Counted from the first letter of the stretch, positions 41,901 through 51,930 are shown. The stretch: DNA of 64,000 bases from Rhynchopus sp. YZ270_cl-10 (GCA_964035575.1 OZ037883.1:620001-684000), one strand, 5' to 3'. Translations and numbers: made by a program. The notes: generated from the letters alone by a model not told the origin.

Positions 41901-43796
41901 TAGTCTTGGGCAAAAAATCCTGTACAAATGCGTGGGATTAGGGATTCTTAATTACACGGGAGCCATTTTCCACCCAAATCCTTCACAGTAATTATTACAC
42001 GCTTTATTTCCCCCCAGGTTTTCCTTCCACCCCTCTTTTCCAACTGAACATGGGCAGAGTACCTGTAAACCGTAGATCGAAAGCTTCTGCTGAGGAGGTC
42101 AACGAAGTCAGGAAGAAGCTGACCGAGTCGCTGAGTTTCTGAACTCAAAGAAAGCAAACGCTTTACAGGACATTGCTGGAGAAGATCAACAGCGCAAGCT
42201 CTGTACGACAAAGGCACATCTTCAGCGATCGCCGTGCAGCATATGGGATGGGCATCTGAAAGATGTTCAGGCATTATGCCGACAAGGAAGCCCTCGGGGC
42301 GAGGGGTTGCAAGCCGAACTACCAGCAACTGCACAAGAACGCCACAGAAGATGCACCCGCCACCCAGGGAATTTTCACGATCAACTTGCGCACTCTGGCA
42401 CTCGTTTAGCCCTACTTGTGCCAGAACCCACCCCCGTGTAATTAAGAGGAAATCATTACACTATTTTTATATTTTATGATCAGTTGGTTTAGCGTAGCTG
42501 CCACACAGACAGCGCCATCTAATTTTTGAGTGACCGCAAGACATACCATGCAGCAGCCCCCTGCCACTCGTGTGCAAACGACTGGTCGTCGCCAGGAATG
42601 ATACGTGGCTTCCCTGCACCCTGCGAGGAGTTGAGAGACGCGTTGTTGACCATGCGCTGCGTCACTTCGCGTGCAATGATGTTGCGCATGTCTGACTTGT
42701 TCGAGTTGCTCAGCTGAGGCGTCCAATGCGGCTCTTTGTGCTTCGACTTCTTCTTCTTCTCTTCTTCGTTCTCCGCCGCAAACTGCTTCACCTGTTTCGC
42801 TAGCGATGCTTTACCGGTGCCTCCACCAGTGTCGCTGCTGTTCAGTGTTTTCGACTTGAAGTTTTCGTTGATATTCGCCATATCCTTTTTGAACTTCTCA
42901 ATCTGGTCGCGCCTGGCAAGAATCTTCTCGTCCACACGCCCACGCTTCGGCATTGCTGGTGACGTCTCCGCCTGCTTCTGCCGCACCTCCACAGATGAGG
43001 CAGGCGATGATGCCCGTTCTGTCCCATCAGAGGCTGTTGCTGCACGTGGCGAGTCATCTGGTGTCGACACGTCCGCTACCACCTCCTTAGGCGCAGGCCT
43101 CCGCTCCACCCCCAGTGCAGGCTGCACAGATGCGTGCAGCGCCTCCTCGTCCAGCCCGTCCACTTCGTTCTCATTTGTGTAAATGGAGTCGCGGGTCGTC
43201 GTGTCCCGGTTCATCCCACCCTCCGACGTGATCTGCGACGCAAGCTGGTACGCATGTCGTCGTTGCGAATCTGAGAGTGCGTTTTGGTTGAGCGGTGTCG
43301 TGTAATGGTCCTCGTGGTATGTGGACGTTACTCCGAGCTTTGCGTTCGCTTTGAACTGATCCCAATCCCCAGTTTTGTGGTCCAGTGGTTTGAACTCAGC
43401 AAGGCTGTCACCCTCCGAGCCACCACTCCAGGGGAGAAGTTCCCGGTCAGACAGGATGCCGGTCTCGTGGATGCCGTCCCGGATGTCGGTGAGCGGCGCG
43501 TTGGCGACTTTGGTGCCAGAGAGGCTCACGTTGGCTGCTTCTATGATGCAGATGTCAGCCTCATCCACCAGCAGTGCTTCTGTTGCATTCGAAGGGCTGC
43601 TCGGCATGTCCGTATCGTCCACGTCTTTCAAGGTTCTTGCATGTCCCAGCACGACACTCATCGAGTCTGGGCATTTCGCATTTAATATCCCTTCAATCAC
43701 CCGCCCGTCCTGTGTAGTCACCCGCACAGTGTGCCCAATCAGACTGCAGTACAGCCACAGCACCCGTTTGTCTCCTCCCTCCTCAGTTCCGTTCAT
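38972..43796 (-). CDS. ATXN2: Ataxin-2 / Pbp1 homologue
   Basis: An RNA-binding, condensate-forming regulator of mRNA stability and translation. Seven exons: 42547-43796, 41002-41854, 40519-40851, 40218-40472, 39812-40021, 39549-39727 and 38972-39149. They join without a frame break to 1,085 aa. Residues about 8-95 form the Lsm-like domain (WLYCSLIGHTVRVTTQDGRV). The LsmAD domain follows, with the hallmark WDQFKANAKLGVTSTYHEDH and YTT. After a lysine-rich helix the protein becomes a very long Q/P/M-rich region, through most of exons 2 to 6. The end is basic and Asn/Arg-rich (KRGLRNKRNNRNNTAQQ). No clear PAM2 motif was seen. Intron sizes run from 46 to 692 nt; five of six donors are GTATG. Introns 1, 2, 4 and 6 each hold one or two dispersed hairpin repeats. 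Confidence 0.95.
39205..39250 (+). repeat. Family A hairpin in ataxin-2 intron 6
   Basis: GGGTTATAAGATGATCC, then GAAGCCTCTCGCTTGCTTAG, then TCACCTTGA. The loop has two extra bases. Confidence 0.65.
39323..39358 (+). repeat. Family A repeat (diverged) in ataxin-2 intron 6
   Basis: GTTTGCGAGATGAACC and GTGCTTAGTC keep the flanks, while the centre has drifted to TGTCGC. It is the second copy in the same intron. Confidence 0.5.
40077..40122 (+). repeat. Family C repeat in ataxin-2 intron 4
   Basis: GTGAAGTTGATAGGTGCAAA, then CGCCTCTGGGACGCAGACAC. Almost the same as the intergenic copy at 37038. Confidence 0.7.
40905..40950 (+). repeat. Family A hairpin in ataxin-2 intron 2
   Basis: AAAAGTTTATAAGATGATCC, then TAAGCCTCTCGTGCTGAG, then TCACCTTGA. 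It takes up about a third of a 150-nt intron. Confidence 0.75.
42045..42420. other. Coding-like segment inside ataxin-2 intron 1
   Basis: A GC-rich island in an otherwise A/T-rich 692-nt intron. A plus-strand frame from ATG at about 42050 reads MGRVPVNRRSKASAEEVNEV and stops after about 30 codons; other frames stay open further on. It may be a relic of a gene or mobile element. I recognise no family. Confidence 0.3.
42475..42520 (+). repeat. Family B repeat in ataxin-2 intron 1
   Basis: GATCAGTTGGTTTAGCGTAG, then CTGCCACACAGACAGCGCC. It begins after a T/A-rich run, as other copies do, and lies 26 bp from the exon 1 donor. Confidence 0.55.
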
Positions 43797-45156
43797 GATT
43801 CATCCACTTCAGGGCGCCCCGTGCCTTATAAATGGAGTAAAAGAGAGTTCAAAATATAGTAAGTGTGCTGTCAATGTGGCTTGCGAAGGGGTGGGGGTGT
43901 GAGCATTCTAAGAAAGGAACCACAACCTCTCCTTGGTCACTGTCTGCACTTTCGCATTTTCGCATTTTTCGCACTGTCGCGACATGGATGTGCACCTCTC
44001 GTGCACCGCCATCTAAAAGGTATCTCCAAAGCAAACACCCTTCGACAAGGTACGTGGCACGTACAGAGCAATGCAAAGAAATGAAAAAAAGTAAATTTTT
44101 CTTTTTTTTTTGTTCTCCAACTTTCAGAAGGAGCAATGATGTGGGGGGTCTCAGATGAAAGGAGGGGTCGGAGGGGGTGAGAGGCTGGAGTCAGTGAGCC
44201 CACACTCTTGTACGCTTTCTTCACGCAAATAATCAACACTACCACGCCCCCCTTTTTTTTGCTTTTTTTTTTGCTTTTCGCTTTTTTTGATTGAGTTACA
44301 TCATTTTCCTTTTTAGAAAAATTCACATCCGTTCCCTTTGTCTTTTTTTTTTTTTTGTCTGAATCCAACGTGTTTTTTTAAAATTGTATAAAAATACTCT
44401 CTCTCACAATGTTTTTGGTGATACTATTATTCACCCACCCCAGTTTCCCACCCCACAGTTCACCTTTTCAGAAGGGTTTTTGAGCATTTTTTTTGAAGAA
44501 AAAAAGATTTTTTTTTGTAGCACATGACGTGATGATCGAAATTCAAAATTTCGCAAAAAAAAATAAAGATAGTTGAAATGTGCCAAAACGCATCTCACCT
44601 ACCTTACCTTCATTCGATCACGTCAAATACTAAAATATTTTTTTTTTTTTTTTGAACAAAAGAAAATCACCCTCGGATAATTTTATAACATGAAAATCGC
44701 ATCGAGGATTGCCAACCCTATGGCATCAGCCTGGGATTAACTTTCTAGGTGTCCTGTCTACATTTTACTCATTAGGGAGGAATGGCAATGGTGAAGAAAC
44801 GGGGGATTTTTTTTTTTTGTTTTGTTTTTTTTGTTTTTTTTTAAATTTGACATGAAGTGCGATCACACATTTAATGCCTCCCCTAACACACACCACCCTC
44901 CAAACTGTTATCTTTTTTTATAAAAATTCGCCCCTCCCCCTCTGTTTTGATTTTTTTTATTTTTTTTTGGGTTTTGAAAAATTGTTAGGATAGCCTTTTA
45001 TTCCATCCCCTCAACACATAAAATACAAAAAAAACGTATGATGTACTGTCAAAAAAAATGCAAAAAAAAAATAAAAATATTGCTTCATGCACACATCTGT
45101 AAAAAGAGAAGAAAAAATAGTACGCAAAATTGAAAATTCCGCCCCATCTCCATGCA
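43797..45156. other. Intergenic region, no gene seen
   Basis: A/T-rich with many T-runs. One family A variant (43983-44014) lies about 190 bp upstream of the ataxin-2 start, and a degraded family B-like piece lies near 44975-45003. Confidence 0.55.
43983..44014 (+). repeat. Family A hairpin, alternative stem
   Basis: GTGCAC and GTGCAC pair perfectly (self-complementary arms) around CTCTC. Outer ATGG and CCAT can also pair. Confidence 0.65.
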
Positions 45157-46430
45157 CTAGGCGGAAGAGGCCTGTGTTGCGCTACCCATTGCCTGCATCT
45201 TTGTGAATTCTAATGAAGAGAGTGTCCACGTCGGCCCCGGGCGTGGTGTCAGCCCAAACACGAAGTACCAATCCTCGGGGTCGTGTGCACTCCCTGCTTT
45301 GAGTTCTCCCGTTTTCTTGCAGGTCCATTCGTTCACAACGTGCGCGGAGCAGGAAACAAAGAAGATTGCTTCTGGCTTCTCCTGTAAGGTGTTGCGGGTA
45401 TAATTCAAACTGCGTTCAAAAAACTTCAAACAAAACGAGTGAATGACATAACCATAATAATAAAACAGGGGGGGTTTTTTTTGCTGTAAATTTAGTTAGA
45501 GATGTTAGACTGTGGTGTTCACCTTCACTATTTGTCGCATAAACAACAGCCAGGCGATTCATGACATACCCCATCGACATCAAGATCGTCGTCCTCGTCG
45601 AAATCGACCCCTTGCTCTGCGAGCTGTTGCCTCCGCTTCACGGATGGGGCGTGGTCAGAGTCGTCCACGAACATGAGTCTGTTGAAAAGCGCTGCCCGCC
45701 GGGTCATGAGCAGTTTGCAGTGAGAGTCCATGTGTTCATATTGTTTGAGGTGGGTGTCCACGTTCAGGTGATAGCACGCATCGGAGCACATACGCTGGAG
45801 CGTTTCTTTGTCCTTCTTCCAGAAGGCCTCTAAGAAGCCAGGCATAAGCTGGGTCTCAATGTCCTCAAGGAACTCTGCCTCGCTGAAGTCTGAGATGTGT
45901 TCGTACAGCACCTCCGTTGCCTGCTGCTGGGAGGTCTTGAACTTCTTCTGTGTGAGCAGCGTCTTGAACATGCCCCACGCTGTCTCATCGGGTTTCGCGT
46001 GGTCCTCCACCTCACCCACCGGCACCACCGCGAACTGCTCAGTGTTGATATCAACACCCTCCACCCGTTTATCGTCGTGCTTTGACTTTACTACTGTCTC
46101 CCCATCTTCGTTTTTTTCGACGATCACCTCTTCGACCTTCACCTCCCCCCATTGATGCACCTGCTGCTGTTTAGGGGCAACGATAGACCCTAGGCTTGAT
46201 TCGCTGACGGCCTTTGTCACGGCCTCGATACCTTGTCCAATTGCAACGAACGACTTCAGCAGCATGGAGTCCTTGTGTTCCGCGGCACCGCCAAAGTTGC
46301 TGCCCAAACTCCCCTTATCGGCCTTATCGGCTTTCTCCGCACCTTCCTCTTTTGACGCAAAACGTACCTGCCCCCCGGTTCGCCTGTCTGTTGCGCGTCT
46401 TATTGCCGCACGCATAGCACCCCTTCTCAT
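45157..46430 (-). CDS. TIM44: Mitochondrial import motor subunit Tim44
   Basis: Tim44 tethers mtHsp70 to the TIM23 channel on the matrix side. Exon 1 is 45570-46430 (287 codons) and exon 2 is 45157-45381, with a 188-nt GTATGT intron; the product is 361 aa, a little short of the usual 400-450. The N-terminus MRRGAMRAAIRRATDRRTG is Arg-rich with no acidic residue for 15 positions, a good mitochondrial presequence. The C-terminal Tim44 domain includes FSEAEFLEDIETQLMPGFLE and, after splicing, EKPEAIFFVSCSAHVVNEW, then DWYFVFGLTP and WTLSSLEF. The exon junction falls in an acidic stretch (DFDEDDDLDVDG) that interrupts the domain. This acidic insertion is unusual for the family, in my recollection. 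Confidence 0.9.
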
Positions 46431-47070
46431 TTTGATATGATTTTAAAAAATTTGAAACGCGCCCAAAAATGGGGAAAACAAAAAAAATATAAATCTAGGA
46501 AAACAGCTAGAAGCTAGAAGCAAAAGGTGAGAATAAAGGAAAGGGTAAGGATGTGTTGTGTACGTTGATGATGACTGTGTGTTACAGGGTATTTTTCTTT
46601 TCCTCTTTGTCTTTGATAAATTGCTGGAATAGTGTAGCTGCCACCTGCGCAAGCACTGTCTTCTTTGTATAACCCTACATTCGACATAGTTCGTCCCGGA
46701 TTATTTTTTGCTACTTTTATGATTTTAGAAGGCCCACTTTTGGTACTTAATACGGTACAACCATTCTGTGATCACGATACACACCTCTAGACATCTGGGA
46801 CACAACGTTACGGTTTTTGCACTATCCTCACAAAAAAAATAGGGGGGTGAAAAGAGAGCTTTTTGACTATTCTATGGTCCATGCAATGCATGTCTTTTTC
46901 AAAAAAAAAACTAGAGAAAACAAAAAGGGTGTGCTATATTGTTCTCTTTTGCCTGCAGAACCGCAAACACACACACACACACACGCAATACAACAGAATT
47001 CCAACAGTAAAAAAGGCATCATTCTATTTATACCCTCTCCCCTTCCCTCCCCCTCCCCCTCCACCCTATA
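46431..47070. other. Intergenic region, no gene seen
   Basis: A/T-rich, with one family B copy (46612-46660) and a short (AC)n tract near 46968-46985. Confidence 0.55.
46612..46660 (+). repeat. Family B repeat
   Basis: TTGATAAATTGCTGGAATAG, then TGTAGCTGCCACCTGCGC, then AAGCACTG. Confidence 0.65.
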
Positions 47071-48315
47071 TCACCGGCCTGCATTTTGACCTAGCTTATT
47101 GTAGTAATCTCGGAGAAGCTTTGGGGGGACATGGATTTCTTGCATTTTGCGTGCGGCCCAGCCGTTTGCGAGGTCGCGTTTTCCGGGTATTTTGAGGAGT
47201 GAATTGAGGTCGTAGCCTCCAAAGACCGCAACGGCCTCTTGGTTCACCCTGACAAGCCCTTGCTCCATATAGTCATGCGCCTCTTTGGACTCAGCCAAGC
47301 GTCGTTCCAACTCCCTCCCACACAGAATCAACGCGTTTTTCAGTTCATGGTTTGAATCTGCGCGCAAATCCACATCCACCATCCGAGGCTCCATTTGCCT
47401 CCCCGGCCCGCGCACCGGCTTGGCACTACCTCCAGCGCCACGCTGAATCCCCCATGCAGTAGGATAGGGTCCAGGAGGCAGGTCGTCATCTGCTCCAGGG
47501 CTTCCTTGAGAGAGGCCAAAGTGTATTATGGGGTCGGAGGGACGGAGAGGGCGGGGTTGGTGATGGTGGTGGTGGTGGTGTTGTGGAGGAACCGCCGGCT
47601 TCTTCGGCGCATTTCTATCAAACCATTCATTCATGCGCTGCATAAAGACCCGTTTGTTCCCACCAGGCTCGCGGCGAAGGACATCTCTGTACTCTGCCTT
47701 GGTAAACCCATTTGGCCGTTCCTTTTCGAACTGCTCCCTAGAGTACGGTACACCCCCCACAGCGCGGAAGATGTCGGAGTGCTCTTTGTAGTTGAGAATG
47801 CCGTCCTTGTCGGCGTCGAAGACCTCCATGACTTTGTCGACGAAGCGTTCAAACTGGATTTGGTCTTCGGTGGTCATTTCTTCTCCCTCTGTTGCATCGT
47901 CATAGGAGGTGACTGCTTCAGCGTCAAGCTCGGTGGGCTCATCATCCACATCAGTGAAGGTCTCAATGTAGTCAATACCGTCAACAGCGTCCACTGGCTG
48001 TCTACACTGGAAAGTGACAAACATTTTTCCACGATCGCGTCTGTCCTCAACAATGTCATTCACGCTGTTCTCATGCCTCACGGGCTCACGGTCCACAGCA
48101 ACAATCCTCGCGTTCTTTCTGATACCAGCCCGATATGCAGCCCCCTCAGATGACTGCACCAAAATCATATCCGGCTTGTCTGCACGGAGGCTTAACTGCA
48201 GACCTAAAGTCCCGCTGATGTCCACCCGGTGTACGGTAACAAGATCGCCAAACTTCGGCACAATCTGGTTCGTCCCATCATCGAATGCAAGAACCGACAT
48301 TGACTCATCATACAT
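47071..48315 (-). CDS. PDZ-like and EF-hand protein
   Basis: Single exon, 414 aa, ATG at 48315. Residues about 25-110 look like a PDZ domain (ISGTLGLQLSLRADKPDMIL, then EGAAYRAGIRKNARIVAVD). An acidic linker precedes an EF-hand whose loop DADKDGILNYKE has ligands at all usual positions, so calcium binding is likely. A histidine run (seven His) and a proline-rich stretch follow, then a helical C-terminus (ELKNALILCGRELERRLAES). There is no signal or membrane segment. It is the second PDZ-containing gene here, after 8785-10715. A calcium-responsive scaffold is a fair guess; no named family is recognised. Confidence 0.82.
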   Translation of the reverse strand: MYDESMSVLAFDDGTNQIVPKFGDLVTVHRVDISGTLGLQLSLRADKPDMILVQSSEGAAYRAGIRKNARIVAVDREPVRHENSVNDIVEDRRDRGKMFVTFQCRQPVDAVDGIDYIETFTDVDDEPTELDAEAVTSYDDATEGEEMTTEDQIQFERFVDKVMEVFDADKDGILNYKEHSDIFRAVGGVPYSREQFEKERPNGFTKAEYRDVLRREPGGNKRVFMQRMNEWFDRNAPKKPAVPPQHHHHHHHQPRPLRPSDPIIHFGLSQGSPGADDDLPPGPYPTAWGIQRGAGGSAKPVRGPGRQMEPRMVDVDLRADSNHELKNALILCGRELERRLAESKEAHDYMEQGLVRVNQEAVAVFGGYDLNSLLKIPGKRDLANGWAARKMQEIHVPPKLLRDYYNKLGQNAGR

Positions 48316-48371
48316 CTATAGGGGAGGGCGCACCCCTGTGTATTTCTCAGGGGCTCCGCTACCGTATAAAG

Positions 48372-48392
48372 TTCTGTTGCGGCGCAACAGAA
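48372..48392 (+). repeat. Family D hairpin
   Basis: TTCTGTTGC, GGC, GCAACAGAA: perfect arms of 9 bp. Shares TTCTGTTG/CAACAGAA with 30898 and 55253. Confidence 0.7.
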
Positions 48393-48405
48393 GTCTGAAA
48401 ATTTT

Positions 48406-48446
<41 letters not shown>

Positions 48447-48517
48447 ATGGTTGAACCACGAGAGTACCATGGGGAACTGGGTTGCTGACCGCACCACCCA
48501 GGCTGTACCTCAATTTT

Positions 48518-48613
48518 TTTTTTGCCTGCGGCGCCATTTTTCCTTTTTTGCTCCGCAAAAAAGGATTCGATGTGTGACTCTGTGCTGTAAAAAGCTAGAT
48601 TTTTACACTGTAC
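48518..48613 (+). repeat. Family F repeat, copy 1
   Basis: TTGCCTGCGGCGCCATTTTT, then the palindrome CCTTTTTTGC-TCC-GCAAAAAAGG (48542-48564), then GATTCG. Matches 63915-64000. Confidence 0.75.
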
Positions 48614-48618
48614 CCTAA

Positions 48619-48680
48619 ATTTTTTTTCGCCTGCGGCGCCATTTGTTTGATTTTTTTTGCTTCGCAAAAAAAAATACAGT
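48619..48680 (+). repeat. Family F repeat, copy 2
   Basis: GCCTGCGGCGCCATTTG, then TTTTTTTTGC-TTC-GCAAAAAAAA (48651-48672). Compared with copy 1 both arms of the palindrome changed in step. Confidence 0.75.
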
Positions 48681-48703
48681 TCCCTATGTTCCCAATGTCC
48701 CTG

Positions 48704-48784
48704 GTCAGCAGTGCTGAAAAGTTTTTGGGCACAAAAACAGCTGACCCCCCTATTTTGAAATCTGAATCCCTGGATAAGACACTG
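48704..48784 (+). repeat. Family G repeat, uninterrupted
   Basis: Contains CAGCTGACCCCCCTA directly followed by TTTTGAAATCTGAATCCC and TGGATAAGACACTG. The same sequence is split by the hAT element at 4868-7412. Confidence 0.8.
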
Positions 48785-48882
48785 GCGCAGGGTGAAAAAA
48801 AAACCCCCGCAACAGAACTCAAAAAAAATCTGAAAACGTAGCGGAGGGGCTGGTATTTCTGCAAAAAAAAAAAAAAAAAGGT

Positions 48883-48916
48883 TTGACTTGAAATACAAAA
48901 GCCTGACAGTGTTACC
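48883..48916 (+). repeat. Family H repeat
   Basis: TTGACTTGAAATACAAAAGC, then CTGACAGTGTTACC. Lacks the CTCTCGT word seen at 4697. Confidence 0.5.
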
Positions 48917-48951
48917 TAAAAAGAAAGGTTTGATAAGCTACCCGTTTCCAC

Positions 48952-49176
48952 TCAACGGTTCAGATGAAAGGGATCATTGGAGATGCAGGTTAAGTCTGCT
49001 ATGTCCAGTTGGGGGTCATCTGCCCGTGGCGTGGTGACATAAAGGTCAATCGCGAAGAAGGTTGCCATATACGAGAATAAGGCTGCCTCAAATCTGTGGT
49101 GGACAGTGCTAATGAGCAGTGGAATATGCGAGGGATTTTGGTCGAAGGCGCGCCGTTTAGCTGGGATACACAACAA
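48952..49176 (-). other. Orphan open frame, possible lone exon
   Basis: About 70 codons (AKRRAFDQNPSHIPLLISTV through AALFSYMATFFAIDLYVTT) preceded on its strand by TTGTGTATCCCAG, a plausible splice acceptor. The composition looks coding and the strand agrees with the genes. No upstream exon was found: the gene at 49351-50376 has its own stop. It may be a gene relic. Confidence 0.3.
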
Positions 49177-49350
49177 AACCTAATTTGCAGAAAAGGTGTG
49201 TTACGCCGTCAGAGAGTAGGCACGATACACACTGCACATCCGGAGGACCTGAAACAATTGCGCTAGGCGCGAAAGGGTTGAACTTTAGTCAAAAAAATTC
49301 GTAAGACTTTTCTTTACTTATATTTTTAAAGAAGACACTTTTGTTTTTTT

Positions 49351-50376
49351 TCAGGGCCGTTGCGACCGTGGCAGGACTATAGGAGCACCGGACCACGCAT
49401 CATCATCGCTCCACATCGCACCAATGAAGGCCGCCATAGCAGTCATGAGCGTCGCAAGCCCGATGAAGAGCGCGTTGGGGATCTGCGCCTGCTGTTTGTT
49501 GCGCTGACGGTCCTCACTGAGGAGCACTTTGGAAAAGAGCAGCTCAGCGTAGATGTCCTTTATGTCTTGCGCCTTCCCGAAGCCGTACCACACAGGGAGC
49601 GAGGCGAGCGCTGGAGACTTAGGAAAGACACGGACACGGGCTGGGATGACGTTATCTCCTGGCTGCAGGGCACCACGCATGCGCATCTCTTCAACACTGT
49701 TCAGCAGCAGACGTGCCACGTCTTCGTCCACCCTGGCTTCTGCCTCAGCGCTATTCACACCACACCCAGACACCACCGCCTCCCCAAACGACAACCGCAC
49801 CTCAACAAAACCACTCACAGATTCATCCGCCTCAGCCATCGCCCAGACATCCTCCACCGTCCCAGTGTGTGTAGGGAGTAGGATGGCATCACCGTCGCTT
49901 CTCCCCCGATATCGCTGCATGATTTTGTCCACAATAAAATCAATGTTGTTCTGGACAATTTCATCAGCATTGTCGTGGCGGTCGGCAGCGATGCGTAGGG
50001 AATGGGTGGTGGCGGGGAAGGTTTTGGTGATGGTGGTGAGTTTGGTGTGGAAGGGTGTTGGGGTGGTGTCGGTGTCTTTGAGGGTGAACGCGGGGAGGGT
50101 GACGTATGTGAGGTGGTCCGAGGCTTCTGATTCGTATCGGCAGCACTCTTGGCGGGGTGCGGCGATTCCGACGACGGATGCTCCTGCACCGCACAGCTTG
50201 TTCACCTCGTCACGCTGCGTTTCGAAGTTTTCCACACGCTGCTCCAAGTCCACCCCCGCCACCGGGCAGCACCCCACCACCACCACCCCCCCAGTGCACC
50301 CTCCATCAAACCCGATCAAAAAATATGCCGGCTTCGGCCCCTCCACAGCGCGCCGTACCGCAGGGTGTACTAACAT
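49351..50376 (-). CDS. Tail-anchored protein of unknown family
   Basis: Single exon, 341 aa, ATG at 50376. The soluble part starts with a hydrophobic strand-rich segment (AYFLIGFDGGCTGGVVVVGC). Near the C-terminus, after a charged stretch, lies one hydrophobic helix (NALFIGLATLMTAMAAFIGAMW) and a short tail, the layout of a tail-anchored membrane protein. The piece GDNVIPARVRVFPKSPALAS before it faintly recalls the IPRR region of ODR4-like proteins, which have the same overall plan, but the match is too weak to name it. Confidence 0.65.
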   Translation of the reverse strand: MLVHPAVRRAVEGPKPAYFLIGFDGGCTGGVVVVGCCPVAGVDLEQRVENFETQRDEVNKLCGAGASVVGIAAPRQECCRYESEASDHLTYVTLPAFTLKDTDTTPTPFHTKLTTITKTFPATTHSLRIAADRHDNADEIVQNNIDFIVDKIMQRYRGRSDGDAILLPTHTGTVEDVWAMAEADESVSGFVEVRLSFGEAVVSGCGVNSAEAEARVDEDVARLLLNSVEEMRMRGALQPGDNVIPARVRVFPKSPALASLPVWYGFGKAQDIKDIYAELLFSKVLLSEDRQRNKQQAQIPNALFIGLATLMTAMAAFIGAMWSDDDAWSGAPIVLPRSQRP

Positions 50377-50654
50377 CGCATCAGTGTTTTTGTATGTTCT
50401 TCCAAAAAATGGTTGTGTATAAGGGTAGCCTTTTCAGAGGATGTGTGAATTAGGAATATGGGGGTATGGTATGGGGGTATGGGGGAGTGACAAAAATGGA
50501 GGGAGGGTGGCTTTTTTGGTTAAAATATTCAGATATAGGTGCGTAGCCACACCCCCTCAGCACTGTTGAAGGTGTTGAGGGTAGAAAGTAAAAAGGATGT
50601 AGCGTCTCCAGGGAAACGTACGGAAAAGGAGGGGGGGGGAGGGAAGCAAATAAC

Positions 50655-51140
50655 TTACTTCTTTGGGGAGGACTTCTTCGGGGATCCCTTGGACTTCTTG
50701 CTCTTCTTGGTCTTCTTCCCCTTCGACTTCTTCGCAGTGCTGCCAGAGGACTTCTTCCTGTACTTCTTGTCCGTCGCCTTGAGCGCATCGTGCACTCCTC
50801 CACCCACACCTCCACCCGCAATCGTCACGTTCGACAGAAGGTCACCAAGGTCCTTGTCCTCACGCACGGCAACGCAGATGTGGCGGGGCTTGATCTGGTG
50901 CTGCTTCTTGTTCTTCGCCTTCTTCCCCGACGTCGCCGCCTTCGCAGACACGTTCAGAAGCTCGCCTGTGCAGTACTGCAGCACAGACGTCAGGAACACT
51001 GCCGCAGTGGGGCTCACACGCTTTGCGTACCTCCCCTTCTTCAGCGCACTGCCCACACGTCCCACAGGGAAGGTCAGACCAGACATCTCAGACAGAGACA
51101 CAGACGGTCCCCTCTTCACTCCCTTCTTTGCGCCGACCAT
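50655..51140 (-). CDS. Divergent histone H2A with SPKK tail
   Basis: Single exon, 161 aa. The histone fold is clear: SGLTFPVGRVGSALKKGRYA, VFLTSVLQYCTGELLN, IKPRHICVAVREDKDLGDLL and NVTIAGGGVGGGVHDAL. Loop 2 has an insertion (about seven residues, around GKKAKNKKQHQ). Three of the six acidic-patch positions are changed (E56 to Q, E64 to N, E91 to K, canonical numbering); E61 and the aspartates equivalent to D90 and E92 remain acidic. The tail is lysine/serine-rich and ends SPKKSSPKK, two minor-groove SPKK motifs. Shared PVGRVG and DLG-LL-NVT stretches recall trypanosomatid H2A. Whether it is the main H2A or a variant cannot be told from one gene. Confidence 0.9.
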   Translation of the reverse strand: MVGAKKGVKRGPSVSLSEMSGLTFPVGRVGSALKKGRYAKRVSPTAAVFLTSVLQYCTGELLNVSAKAATSGKKAKNKKQHQIKPRHICVAVREDKDLGDLLSNVTIAGGGVGGGVHDALKATDKKYRKKSSGSTAKKSKGKKTKKSKKSKGSPKKSSPKK

Positions 51141-51288
51141 TGTTTGTCTCTTTGGGTGTTTGTGCTGGAATAATCTGCGATGATTTGAGGGTAAACGGGG
51201 GTCTACTCACAGTTGCAAAAACGAAGCATATTTTCCCCCTTTTTTTTTGCGTTTTTTACCGCGTATATTTTTCCATTTTCCTTTTTTT

Positions 51289-51324
<36 letters not shown>

Positions 51325-51549
51325 AAAATTGGGTCGTATTAGTGCAAGGCACACTGAAGGGGATGATCACGTTTTCATTATATTTCCCCTCTTTTCTCCC
51401 CAAACATGTCTCACCCACGTCCCTCCCCTCCCCGATCAGGACAGTTTTTTTGGCATCGCCATGTGTCCCAGACCCCAATTGAAACCTCTGTGCGAGAAGT
51501 CCCTGTACTGTTACGATGATATACGTCTGATGGATCTTTTGCCACTTTA

Positions 51550-51582
<33 letters not shown>

Positions 51583-51930
51583 AATAAAAAAACCCCCCTA
51601 GATTCTCCTCTGCAGATATCATTGCTATTCTCGAGGGGAGCGTTGGTTTGTACGAACACCCCTTTCTTCCTTTTAAGGCCACTCACTATTCGCGCCCAAT
51701 AAAAAAAAGGAAAACCTTCAAGACGGGCATACCTTGCTACACGTCTGTAAAAGGACACTACACCCTACCAGAGAACAAAAAATAGATAACTGCAGAAAAG
51801 AAAACTCTACTGACAAAACAAAAAAACCCCTATGCTTTTTTGGGGGGGGTTTGGGGGTTGGGGGGTTTGGGAGCTAGCTAAAAAAAAAAAAAAAAGGCTT
51901 TTTTTTTGCACATATTGCAACCGAGGATGT
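51141..51930. other. Intergenic region, no gene seen
   Basis: A long T-run (about 51292-51323) runs directly into a family B copy (51322-51360). An A-run of about 30 bases follows at 51551-51581. Confidence 0.6.
51322..51360 (+). repeat. Family B repeat (diverged)
   Basis: TTGAAAATTGGGTCGTATTA, then GTGCAAGGCACACTGAAGG, directly after the T-run. Confidence 0.5.

Larger units (their letters stand above)
48316..49350. other. Intergenic repeat cluster
   Basis: Family D (48372-48392), an A-run (48407-48444), two family F copies (48518-48680), family G (48704-48784) and family H (48883-48916) follow one another. An orphan frame sits at 48952-49176. Confidence 0.6.
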
